Positions 1 to 5,738 are shown, counted from the first letter of the stretch. The stretch is 6,025 nucleotides of DNA from Patescibacteria group bacterium (GCA_015491145.1 WFWM01000031.1:1-6025); one strand, 5' to 3'. The notes: generated by a model not told the origin, from the letters alone. Program-made: numbers and translations.

Positions 1-6
1 CCTTTC

Positions 7-15
7 TGATAGAGT
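7..15 (+). promoter_or_regulatory. possible extended -10 element for rpsB, leaderless arrangement
   Basis: The bases TGA-TAGAGT match an extended -10 (TGn plus TATAAT) at four of six hexamer positions, and eight bases separate the final T from the rpsB ATG at 24. Initiation six to nine bases after the -10 would start the mRNA at or just before the ATG. No Shine-Dalgarno sequence lies between this element and the start. Any -35 would fall outside the window. The same bases read as tandem stops TGA TAG, so they may simply be the end of an upstream gene. This call rests mainly on its similarity to the better element at 1832. Confidence 0.25.
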
Positions 16-23
16 GCCCGCGT

Positions 24-785
24 ATGGCGCAGCAAGCAGATGCTTCGGCGCTCTCAGTGGAGCAGTTGATTGCTATGGGGGCTCACTTTGGTCGGCGGCG
101 ATCCCGTCGCCACCCCTCGTGTTCGTATGCCGTTGCGGCAACAAAAGAGGGTATCGATATCATTAATGTGGCGGTGACTCTGGAGGGAATCGCTGCGGCA
201 AAACGGGCGCTCGAGGCAGCAGGGAAGGAGGGGGCGTGCGTCCTGTGGGTGAGTGCGCGTGCCGAAGGACGACGGGCGGTGCGAGAGATAGCGGAAGCGC
301 TGGGGCATCCGTTCGTAGTGCGGCGTTGGTTGGGTGGCACGCTCACCAACCTCCCTGAAATTCGCAAACGCCTCAAGCGGCTCCTCTCCCTCCGGCAAAT
401 GCAGGAAAAGGGGGCGCTCGAGCAACGGTATACGAAGCGCGAACGTCTCCTCTTGGAGCGCGAACGTCGCTCACTGGAGGAGGATTTTGGCGGCCTTCTA
501 CCACTGCTTGAGCGAGAGCCACAAATGGCAGTGGTGGTGGATCCGGTGCACACGCCGGTGGCGGTTGAAGAGTTGGTGGCGCGCCGCATTCCATTCATTG
601 GCCTCACTTCCACGGATGGCAACTGCGCGGATATTCCTTACCCGATTGTGTGCAACGTAGGCGCAAAGCCAACGGTGGAAGCGATCCTACAGGAGCTGCA
701 CCGCGCCTACCAGCAGGGGGCAAACGAGCGGGAGACATCTGCATCCAAGACAGGAGCGCGAGAGGGAGCGGGGGCTTCCGCCTAG
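24..785 (+). CDS. rpsB: 30S ribosomal protein S2
   Basis: S2 is a late-assembling protein of the small ribosomal subunit that binds at the head-body junction near S1 and helps mRNA binding. The product has 253 residues, normal for the family. Seen: the N-terminal helix with GAHFG (19-23), a central GIDIINVAVTLE stretch (43-54), the family signature RWLGGTLTN (101-109), the charged helical hairpin with QEKGALEQRYTKRE (127-140), and VVDP (171-174) followed by a second alpha/beta half ending in ADIPYPIVCN (202-211). Differences from the common form are HFGR in place of HFGH, STDGNCAD in place of the DTNCDPD type, and NVGAK where NDD-type residues usually follow. The last 25 or so residues are a low-complexity hydrophilic tail. 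ATG at 24 gives the expected N-terminus. No Shine-Dalgarno sequence is visible. tsf follows 37 bases after the stop, the classic rpsB-tsf arrangement. Confidence 0.97.
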   Translation: MAQQADASALSVEQLIAMGAHFGRRRSRRHPSCSYAVAATKEGIDIINVAVTLEGIAAAKRALEAAGKEGACVLWVSARAEGRRAVREIAEALGHPFVVRRWLGGTLTNLPEIRKRLKRLLSLRQMQEKGALEQRYTKRERLLLERERRSLEEDFGGLLPLLEREPQMAVVVDPVHTPVAVEELVARRIPFIGLTSTDGNCADIPYPIVCNVGAKPTVEAILQELHRAYQQGANERETSASKTGAREGAGASA

Positions 786-822
786 CACCTCCTTGCAATT
801 GTCAGTTCCTTTTTACGGCGGT

Positions 823-1407
823 ATGGGAGTTTCCATCGAGCAAGTGAAGGCGCTTCGCGATGCCACCGGTGTTTCCGTGATGGCTTGCCGCAAGGCGCTC
901 GAGGAAGCCGGCGGCGATATGGAGCGCGCGAAGGCTATCTTGCGCAAACAATCGAAGCAAGCCGCTGAGAAGAAGGCGGATCGAGCGCTTGGAGCTGGGT
1001 TCATCGGAGTGTATGTCCATCCGGGAGGAGAGGTGGCGGCAATGGTGCAGCTTGCTTGCGAGACTGACTTTGTGGCAAAGAATGAGGCGTTCCAGACGCT
1101 CGCAAAGGATATTGCAATGCACACTGCCGCAATGGCGCCACACGTCATTCGTCGGGAGGATCTTCCTGAGGAGGAAGTTGCTGCTGCCCAAGCTGCTTTT
1201 GCAGCGGAAGCGGAAGGGAAGCCTGATGAGATACGGGAGAAGATTCTCTCCGGCAAGATGGAGCAGTGGTACCGGGAGGTTGTGCTCCTCGATCAGCCTT
1301 TTATCCGGGATGAGACGAGGACCATTGACGACCTCATCAATGAGGCGATCCAGAAGTTTGGAGAGCGCATTGCGGTGGAGCGTATGGCGCGCTTCTCGCT
1401 GCGGTAG
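823..1407 (+). CDS. tsf: translation elongation factor Ts (short, single-core form)
   Basis: EF-Ts is the cytoplasmic nucleotide-exchange factor that releases GDP from EF-Tu. The product from ATG 823 has 194 residues. The UBA-like N-domain occupies about 1-43 (IEQVKALRDATG, then MACRKALEEAGGDMERA). The exchange motif TDFVAKN is at 81-87, and the core continues through LLDQPF (155-160) to GERIAVERMARF (180-191). The length matches the Thermus-type short EF-Ts with one core subdomain rather than the roughly 280-residue E. coli form. An in-frame TTG at 793 would add ten residues (MQLSVPFYGG) with no family counterpart, so ATG 823 is preferred. That ATG gives the conserved beginning MGVSIEQVKALR. 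The 37-base gap after rpsB contains no Shine-Dalgarno sequence, so translation may depend on coupling or on the GGTATG start context. In many bacteria pyrH and frr follow tsf; here they do not. Confidence 0.97.
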   Translation: MGVSIEQVKALRDATGVSVMACRKALEEAGGDMERAKAILRKQSKQAAEKKADRALGAGFIGVYVHPGGEVAAMVQLACETDFVAKNEAFQTLAKDIAMHTAAMAPHVIRREDLPEEEVAAAQAAFAAEAEGKPDEIREKILSGKMEQWYREVVLLDQPFIRDETRTIDDLINEAIQKFGERIAVERMARFSLR

Positions 1408-1415
1408 CGCGTGGT

Positions 1416-1784
1416 ATGGGGTTTGGGCTTGCCGGAGGGTTGCTCGCAACAGGCGTCGTCCTCGTGGTGGGAGCGATTGGACTTGAGTACCTTGGATGCA
1501 GGCACGGAGCTACTGCCCGTTTCCTTGCCCGCTCCGACGCATTCCTTGTGCAGTTGGGGCGGTGGATGGCGCAGGAGCCGTTTGTCGAGGTGGAACACCG
1601 AGCGCGATTCTGGTTTTACCGGCTGGTGCAACAGGCTCTTCAGACGCTCCAGCGTTCCCTCCGCGACTGGAATCGTCGCATTGACCGGAAGCTGCGGACA
1701 ATGGCCGCACCAGCGGTGAAGCCGGCACGCCAGAGCCGGCTCGCTTCGCTCCTTTCCCACCACCCCTCTGAACCGCAGGAATAG
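1416..1784 (+). CDS. small basic single-span membrane protein, function unknown
   Basis: I do not recognise a family for this 122-residue protein. The N-terminus is a glycine/valine-rich hydrophobic helix (about 5-27, LAGGLLATGVVLVVGAIG) that would anchor it in the cytoplasmic membrane. An Arg/aromatic-rich amphipathic helical region follows (about 45-95, with QLGRWMAQEPF, RARFWFYRLVQQ and LQRSLRDWNRRIDRKLR). The tail is flexible and basic. By the positive-inside rule the C-terminal part should be cytoplasmic. The gene starts 8 bases after the tsf stop with no Shine-Dalgarno sequence but with the context CGCGTGGTATG, which recurs exactly at the AAA+ gene start (2266-2276). The close spacing argues for co-transcription with rpsB-tsf, and the strand, codon bias and GC match the neighbours. 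Whether it acts with the translation genes or with the membrane AAA+ system downstream cannot be told from sequence alone. Confidence 0.75.
   Translation: MGFGLAGGLLATGVVLVVGAIGLEYLGCRHGATARFLARSDAFLVQLGRWMAQEPFVEVEHRARFWFYRLVQQALQTLQRSLRDWNRRIDRKLRTMAAPAVKPARQSRLASLLSHHPSEPQE
1720..1741 (+). other. GC-rich inverted repeat near the end of the 122-residue protein gene
   Basis: AGCCGGC (1720-1726) and GCCGGCT (1735-1741) form a perfect seven-pair stem around an eight-base loop, 41 bases before the stop codon. A pyrimidine-rich stretch follows but no T-run, so it is not a standard intrinsic terminator. It could slow ribosomes or polymerase, or protect the 3' end of the rpsB-tsf transcript. It may also be chance in GC-rich coding DNA. 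Confidence 0.35.
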
Positions 1785-1818
1785 GGAAGCGGCAGATCCT
1801 TCAGCCCCTTCCGCTCCC
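1784..1818 (+). terminator. possible weak terminator or 3'-end hairpin
   Basis: GGGA-A-GCGG (1784-1792) can pair with CCGC-TCCC (1811-1818), giving eight pairs with one bulged A and an 18-base loop. It starts at the last base of the stop codon of the 122-residue protein. No T-tract follows, and the loop is large, so intrinsic termination would be inefficient. Its position, just ahead of the best promoter-like element in the window, is the main reason to consider it a transcript boundary. Confidence 0.3.
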
Positions 1819-1831
1819 AGATCGCGGATTG

Positions 1832-1840
1832 TGCTTTAAT
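1832..1840 (+). promoter_or_regulatory. extended -10 promoter element (TGC-TTTAAT), probably giving a leaderless mRNA
   Basis: TGC followed by TTTAAT matches the extended -10 consensus with a single hexamer mismatch, in the only AT-rich patch of an otherwise GC-rich gap. No convincing -35 lies 17 bases upstream, which extended -10 promoters can tolerate. Counting seven bases from the final T (1840) puts transcription initiation at A1847 or A1848, and ATG 1848 is the start of the membrane protein. The expected transcript would therefore have no 5' leader. This would drive the membrane protein, the AAA+ gene and possibly dus. Confidence 0.45.
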
Positions 1841-1847
1841 GGAGGCA

Positions 1848-2261
1848 ATGGTTCGTTTGCTGCAGTTTTACTTGGGATGGCACTACCGTGAAGGGATTCG
1901 CGGCTACCTCGCGCTCTGGTGGACCTTGCTGCGAGCTGCGTTTCACTTCTTTTCTTTCCCCTTCCTTCTCCGCACCCTCTTTCAGCCACTGATGCGCCTT
2001 CAGGAAGAGTATGGCGAAGGGTTCGATCCAAGCCGTTGGGCGCAAGCGTTTATCATCAACACGGTGATGCGGGCGATCGGCTTCCTAAGTCGAGCGGGTC
2101 TCCTCGTTGTGGGATTGGTCGTACTCCTCCTCCTCGGTGTTGCCGGCGCCCTCGGCTTTGTCTTGTGGCTCATGTGGCCGATGCTCCTTTCGGCGCTCAT
2201 TGTGGGAGGGTTTGCACTGGTAGGTCTCGGCTTGCGGAGTTGGGGCGTAGCAGCGGGGTAG
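1848..2261 (+). CDS. small integral membrane protein with N-terminal WHY motif, partner candidate for the AAA+ protein
   Basis: This 137-residue protein has no function I can name. It resembles a hypothetical family I recall next to ClpC-like genes in Parcubacteria: LLQFYLGWHYREG (4-16), then an aromatic-rich helix (about 18-45, LWWTLLRAAFHFFSFPFLLR), the conserved-looking segment LRTLFQPLMRLQEEYGEGFDP (split over 41-61), then INTVMRAIGF (70-79) and two closely spaced transmembrane helices (about 82-108 and 110-129). The basic residues before the first of these suggest a cytoplasmic N-terminal part. An in-frame ATG at 1839 would add MEA, but its bases lie inside the -10-like element. The GGAGG at 1841-1845 is too close to serve ATG 1848, which supports leaderless initiation at 1848. 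The gene ends 12 bases before the AAA+ start, so the two are almost certainly co-expressed and may form one membrane complex. Confidence 0.88.
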   Translation: MVRLLQFYLGWHYREGIRGYLALWWTLLRAAFHFFSFPFLLRTLFQPLMRLQEEYGEGFDPSRWAQAFIINTVMRAIGFLSRAGLLVVGLVVLLLLGVAGALGFVLWLMWPMLLSALIVGGFALVGLGLRSWGVAAG

Positions 2262-2264
2262 GAG
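2260..2264 (+). promoter_or_regulatory. Shine-Dalgarno sequence for the AAA+ gene
   Basis: AGGAG overlaps the stop codon of the upstream membrane protein gene and stands nine bases before ATG 2274. It fixes the start of the AAA+ protein and ties its translation closely to the end of the upstream gene. Confidence 0.7.
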
Positions 2265-2273
2265 ACGCGTGGT

Positions 2274-4676
2274 ATGCGGGCGGATGCGGCGCAACGTTGG
2301 GCATGGGAGCAGTATGCCCCAGTGATGGCGCTTGAGGCGAAGTTGCCGACGCCGCTTCGGCGTGCGCTCACGCGAGGCGTTGGCCTCGCAGCGGCGCTGG
2401 CGCTGCTAGGGGCAAGCGCAGCACTGTTTATCGGCGTCGATCCGGCGTTGGTGCTCGCGATGGGAGGGGTCGGAGCCTCTGCGGCTGGCGTGTGGCTACT
2501 TCTCATTTCCCTCGAGTGGTTCCGACGCTGGTTCTACTACCGTGAGTTTGCGGTGGGAGCACCCCCACTCCTCACCTTTGAGAGTGCTTCGGTGCTTTAC
2601 TTCACACCGCCACATGATGCGGCGGCAGGGCTGCTGCGTAGCTACTTTGGCGCTGTCGTGCTGCGCCGGCTTGGGGTTGAGGCGGAGGCGATGGAAGCGT
2701 TCCTACAGGATGCGCGCCGTGCGACGGTACCGCTTGCCTCGCTTACGCTTCCCCCTGAACGGCCGGTGCGGGTTGGCACCTACGCGAAGGCGGTGTATGC
2801 CGCTGATGCATCGCTCCAGCGATGGCTCGCACGGCTCGGCATTCGGGAGGGCGATGTGGAAGAGGCGGCAATGCTCATCGATGCACTCTGGGAGGAGCGG
2901 AAGCGTGCACAGCGGTGGTGGGCGTGGGAGAATCTCGGCCGGCTCCGACCGATCGGGAGGAGTCTCTCATACGGCCAGCGGTACGAGCTCGTGCGCTACT
3001 CCCTCCCCATTGCTGCGCTTGCAGGGGCTGAGGGAGCAGCGGCGTTTCGCCACCGCCCTGAGCTGCGCGCGCTGGAGGAAGCGCTCCTTGCCGAACCGGC
3101 TCGCACCGTATTCCTTGTTGGCAACGCAGGCAGCGGCACCGAAGCCTTGGTGGCAGCGTTCGATCAGGCGCTTCGGGAAGGAGCAGTGCTCCCCGAGCTC
3201 CTCGATAAGGAGGTGGTGGTGCTCAACTGGGAGCCGCTGGTTGGCGAGGCGAAGGCGGGAGGGGTACCGCTTGAAGTGCGGTGTGAAGCGGTGTTCGCAG
3301 AAGCGCTGCAAGCAGGCAACATCATTCTCGTGATTCCCAATTTTGCAGGGTTCCTTGAAGCGGCGCAGGCGCTGGGAGTGGACCTCGTTGATGTGATAGA
3401 GCCGTTTGTCCTACACCCGGAGCTTACGGTGGTGCTCCTCGTGGATCAAGCCCGGTTTGCAACGGTGGTGCGACCTGATGGGAGACTCCTTCGAGGAGCC
3501 GGGGTGGTGCAGATGCGGGAGGAAGACTACCAGTCGCTCCTCTGGCTCATTTGGCACGCCGTGCTTCCTCTCGAGCGTCGCACCCGCATCTTCTTCCTTA
3601 TCCCAGCAGTCCGCGCGCTGGCAGATGTCGCGCTCCGCTACCTCCCTCCCGGCCAGCGAGCAGAACGGGCTGTGGCGCTTGCAGAGCGTATCCTCTCGGA
3701 AGCAAAGGCGCGTGGGGTTGCTGCTGTTGACGAAGGGTTGGTGCGGTCGGTCGCTTCGAGCGTCTTCTCCGTGCCCCTTGCAGAACCGGATCAGGAGGAA
3801 CGTGCGAAGCTGCTCCAACTTGAGGAGCTTCTCGCGCGCGAGGTGGTGGGGCAGGAAGAAGCACTCCGCGCCATTGCCCAAGCGCTCCGAAGGGCACGCG
3901 CAGGGGTGCGCAGCAGGGAGCGGCCAATTGGTTCCTTCCTCTTTCTCGGCCCTACCGGTGTTGGTAAAACCCAGACGGCGAAAGCCCTCGCCAAGGTGTT
4001 CTTTGGAGATGAGCGTCGGATGGTGCGGTTTGATATGACGGAGTATCGCGGCACCACAGCCCTCACGCGGCTCATTGGTGATGCTGCAGGCCGCATTCCC
4101 GGTCGCCTTGCGAGTGCGCTGCGGGACCAGCCGTTTGCGGTGTACCTCCTTGACGAGTTTGAGAAAACAGAACCGGAAGTGCACGACCTCTTCCTGCAGA
4201 TTTTTGATGAGGGGAGGTTCACGGACGGGAGAGGAGAGGTGGTGTTTGCGAGAGACGCCATTTTCATTGCCACCTCAAATGCAGGCAGCGACATTATTTG
4301 GCGGTATTTCACGGAAGGGGAGGATCTCGCCAAGCATCGAGAGGCTGTGTTGGATGCCATTGTGGCACGGGGTCTTTTCAAACCCGAGCTCCTGAACCGT
4401 TTCGATGCGGTGGTGTTCTTCCATCCGCTAGAGAGGGCGGAGGTTGCGGAAATCGCTCGTCGGATGGTGGAGGCATTCGTAGAGAGGATGCAGAAGGAGC
4501 GAGGGGTAAAGGTGGAGGTGAGCGGGGAGACGATGGAGGAGATCCTCCGGCGAGGGTATGACCCCAAGTTTGGGGCTCGTCCGATGCGGAGGGCGGTGCA
4601 GGAAGTGCTCGAACAGCGTGTTGCTGACGCGCTCCTCGCGCAGGAGGCAGAGCGTGGCGGCAGGATCGTGGTGTGA
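2274..4676 (+). CDS. membrane-anchored ClpC/ClpB-like AAA+ ATPase with an inactive first ATPase domain
   Basis: This 800-residue protein belongs to the Hsp100/Clp class of ring-shaped unfoldases. Residues 37-54 and 58-82 form a transmembrane hairpin with Arg-rich flanks (R29, R30, R34; R84, R85, R90), which places both ends in the cytoplasm. Residues about 103-215 may be a diverged Clp N-domain. Domain 1 (about 225-500) is degenerate: the Walker A site reads GNAGSGTE (283-290), with T289 for lysine, and the Walker B acidic pair is P355-N356. There is no M-domain coiled coil. Domain 2 (about 515-800) is intact: GPTGVGKT (559-566), LLDE (625-628), sensor 1 TSN (667-669), arginine finger R709 in LLNRF, and sensor 2 GARP (767-770). 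The usual GYVG pore loop reads GRIP (606-609) with about four residues missing. No IGF/VGF-type ClpP loop is seen between 672 and 700. ATP-driven remodelling at the membrane is inferred; substrate and protease partner are unknown. It could be annotated clpC, but the differences argue against simple equivalence. Confidence 0.95.
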   Translation: MRADAAQRWAWEQYAPVMALEAKLPTPLRRALTRGVGLAAALALLGASAALFIGVDPALVLAMGGVGASAAGVWLLLISLEWFRRWFYYREFAVGAPPLLTFESASVLYFTPPHDAAAGLLRSYFGAVVLRRLGVEAEAMEAFLQDARRATVPLASLTLPPERPVRVGTYAKAVYAADASLQRWLARLGIREGDVEEAAMLIDALWEERKRAQRWWAWENLGRLRPIGRSLSYGQRYELVRYSLPIAALAGAEGAAAFRHRPELRALEEALLAEPARTVFLVGNAGSGTEALVAAFDQALREGAVLPELLDKEVVVLNWEPLVGEAKAGGVPLEVRCEAVFAEALQAGNIILVIPNFAGFLEAAQALGVDLVDVIEPFVLHPELTVVLLVDQARFATVVRPDGRLLRGAGVVQMREEDYQSLLWLIWHAVLPLERRTRIFFLIPAVRALADVALRYLPPGQRAERAVALAERILSEAKARGVAAVDEGLVRSVASSVFSVPLAEPDQEERAKLLQLEELLAREVVGQEEALRAIAQALRRARAGVRSRERPIGSFLFLGPTGVGKTQTAKALAKVFFGDERRMVRFDMTEYRGTTALTRLIGDAAGRIPGRLASALRDQPFAVYLLDEFEKTEPEVHDLFLQIFDEGRFTDGRGEVVFARDAIFIATSNAGSDIIWRYFTEGEDLAKHREAVLDAIVARGLFKPELLNRFDAVVFFHPLERAEVAEIARRMVEAFVERMQKERGVKVEVSGETMEEILRRGYDPKFGARPMRRAVQEVLEQRVADALLAQEAERGGRIVV

Positions 4677-4681
4677 TCGCC

Positions 4682-4700
4682 GGAGGTGGGAGGGAAAGGG
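4682..4700 (+). promoter_or_regulatory. Shine-Dalgarno region for dus
   Basis: The purine-rich run includes GGAGGT (4682-4687), GGGAGGG (4688-4694) and AAAGGG (4695-4700), the last two ending 11 and 5 bases before ATG 4706. This supports ATG 4706 over GTG 4673, which overlaps the AAA+ stop codon but would leave this region inside the coding sequence. Confidence 0.65.
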
Positions 4701-4705
4701 TGCGT

Positions 4706-5725
4706 ATGGTATCGCCTCGTTTCCCGTTTGGTGTGCCACGCCACGAGCCGTGGGTGGCGCTCGCTCCAATGGCGGATGCAACAGATCCCGCTTTCCGCAG
4801 GCTCGTTGCCTCCTATGCGCCGCCGACGCTGACGTGGACGGAGTTCGTCTCTGCCGATGGTCTCTGGCACCTCATCGAGCGGGAGGGGAGGAAAACGCCA
4901 GAGGACAACCCGCTCCTTACCGACCTGCAGTATTCTGAGTGTGAGCGTCCTATTATTGCGCAGCTCTTTGGGAGCAATCCGCAACGGATGCGTTTTGCCG
5001 CGCGCGTCGTGGCGGATTTAGGGTTCGACGGTATAGATATTAATATGGGCTGCCCCGACCGGGCCGTGCTTCGGCAGGGAGCGGGAGCCTCGCTTATCGA
5101 GCAGCCTTCGCTTGCGAGCGAGCTCGTTGCGGCGGCGAGGGAAGGGGCAGGTGGTCTACCGGTGAGCGTCAAGACCCGCCTTGGCCTTCGCCACGATGTG
5201 TTGGAGGCGTGGTTGCCGGTGCTTCTCCAAGGCGGCGTGTGGCTCGTCACGATCCATGCCCGCACCGCACGCGAGCTTTCCAAAGTGCCCGCCCGGTGGG
5301 AACGCATTAAGGATGCGGTTGCGCTCAGGAACCTTCTTGCACCCTCGGTCGCAATCCTCGGCAACGGGGACATTGCCTCCCTCACGGAAGCGAAGGAGAA
5401 GGCGAGAACGGTTGGCGTAGACGGGACGATGGTGGGGAGAGCAGTGCTCGGTGCGCCGTGGTTCTTCCGCGGGGATGCGGAAGTGGGGTTTGAGGAGCGG
5501 GTCGATGCGCTCGTGCGCTACAGTGTGTCTTTTGCGGCACTCCTCCCTCACAAGCCGTTTACGAAAGCACAACGAATGTTCAAAGCATTCCTTCGCGGCG
5601 TGCCGGGCGGGAAGGTGGTGTTGCGCGAGCTCCTTGCCGCACGGTCTGCGTCTGAGGTGGTGCAGGTGGCGCGCCGCCACGGGTGGAAGGGGGAGGTGGC
5701 GTTTGCGGCAGAGAATGCGCTATGA
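4706..5725 (+). CDS. dus: tRNA-dihydrouridine synthase
   Basis: Dus enzymes use FMN and NADPH to reduce specific uridines of tRNA to dihydrouridine. The 339-residue product is of normal length. Seen in order: LAPMADATDPAFRRL (19-33), the FMN-binding start of the TIM barrel; QLFGSNPQRM (86-95); DGIDINMGCP (108-117) with the catalytic cysteine C116; RQGAGASLI (123-131); SVKTRLG (154-160) with K156; VTIHART (181-187) with H184; ILGNGDI (217-223) and GVDGTMVGRAVLGAPWFF (237-254), the phosphate-binding end of the barrel. The C-terminal about 80 residues are the helical tRNA-binding domain. The subfamily and target position (17, 20 and so on) cannot be assigned by eye. The upstream gene ends 29 bases before ATG 4706, so co-transcription is likely. 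The alternative GTG 4673 overlaps that stop as GTGA and would add 11 residues (MIAGGGRERVR) with no family support. Confidence 0.96.
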   Translation: MVSPRFPFGVPRHEPWVALAPMADATDPAFRRLVASYAPPTLTWTEFVSADGLWHLIEREGRKTPEDNPLLTDLQYSECERPIIAQLFGSNPQRMRFAARVVADLGFDGIDINMGCPDRAVLRQGAGASLIEQPSLASELVAAAREGAGGLPVSVKTRLGLRHDVLEAWLPVLLQGGVWLVTIHARTARELSKVPARWERIKDAVALRNLLAPSVAILGNGDIASLTEAKEKARTVGVDGTMVGRAVLGAPWFFRGDAEVGFEERVDALVRYSVSFAALLPHKPFTKAQRMFKAFLRGVPGGKVVLRELLAARSASEVVQVARRHGWKGEVAFAAENAL

Positions 5726-5731
5726 GACAAT
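5723..5731 (+). promoter_or_regulatory. possible extended -10 element before the last gene
   Basis: TGA-GACAAT has the TGn extension and four of six -10 positions. Its last T stands eight bases before ATG 5739, the same distance as between T1840 and ATG 1848. It overlaps the dus stop codon. This could start a leaderless mRNA for the final gene, but the match is weak and the adjacent AGGAAAG could be read instead as part of a ribosome-binding site for a downstream start. Confidence 0.22.
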
Positions 5732-5738
5732 AGGAAAG

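Noticed and set aside
793..822. TTG start at 793 for tsf
   Set aside because: The ten added residues have no counterpart in EF-Ts, no Shine-Dalgarno sequence precedes TTG, and the family N-terminus begins at ATG 823.
799..827. A separate promoter for tsf using TTGTCA (799-804) as -35
   Set aside because: The -10 position at 17-base spacing reads TATGGG and overlaps the start codon itself. The better reading is co-transcription with rpsB.
3120..3341. Degenerate Walker motifs as evidence of a pseudogene or frameshift
   Set aside because: The frame is open for 800 codons, the surrounding domain is continuous, and the second ATPase domain keeps all catalytic residues, so specialisation is more likely than decay.
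4673..4705. GTG start at 4673 for dus, overlapping the AAA+ stop
   Set aside because: The Shine-Dalgarno-rich stretch lies downstream of this codon and upstream of ATG 4706, and the added residues do not look like Dus.
3791..4984. Long open frame of 397 codons on the minus strand across the AAA+ and dus genes
   Set aside because: It lies opposite two strongly supported genes, is Arg/Ser/Thr-rich in the manner of antisense GC-rich frames, shows no domain I recognise, and spans the boundary between two real genes.
5666..5680. GTGGCG-CGC-CGCCAC hairpin near the end of dus as a terminator
   Set aside because: It is inside the coding region, 45 bases before the stop, has a three-base loop and no T-run. 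GC-rich codon use explains it.
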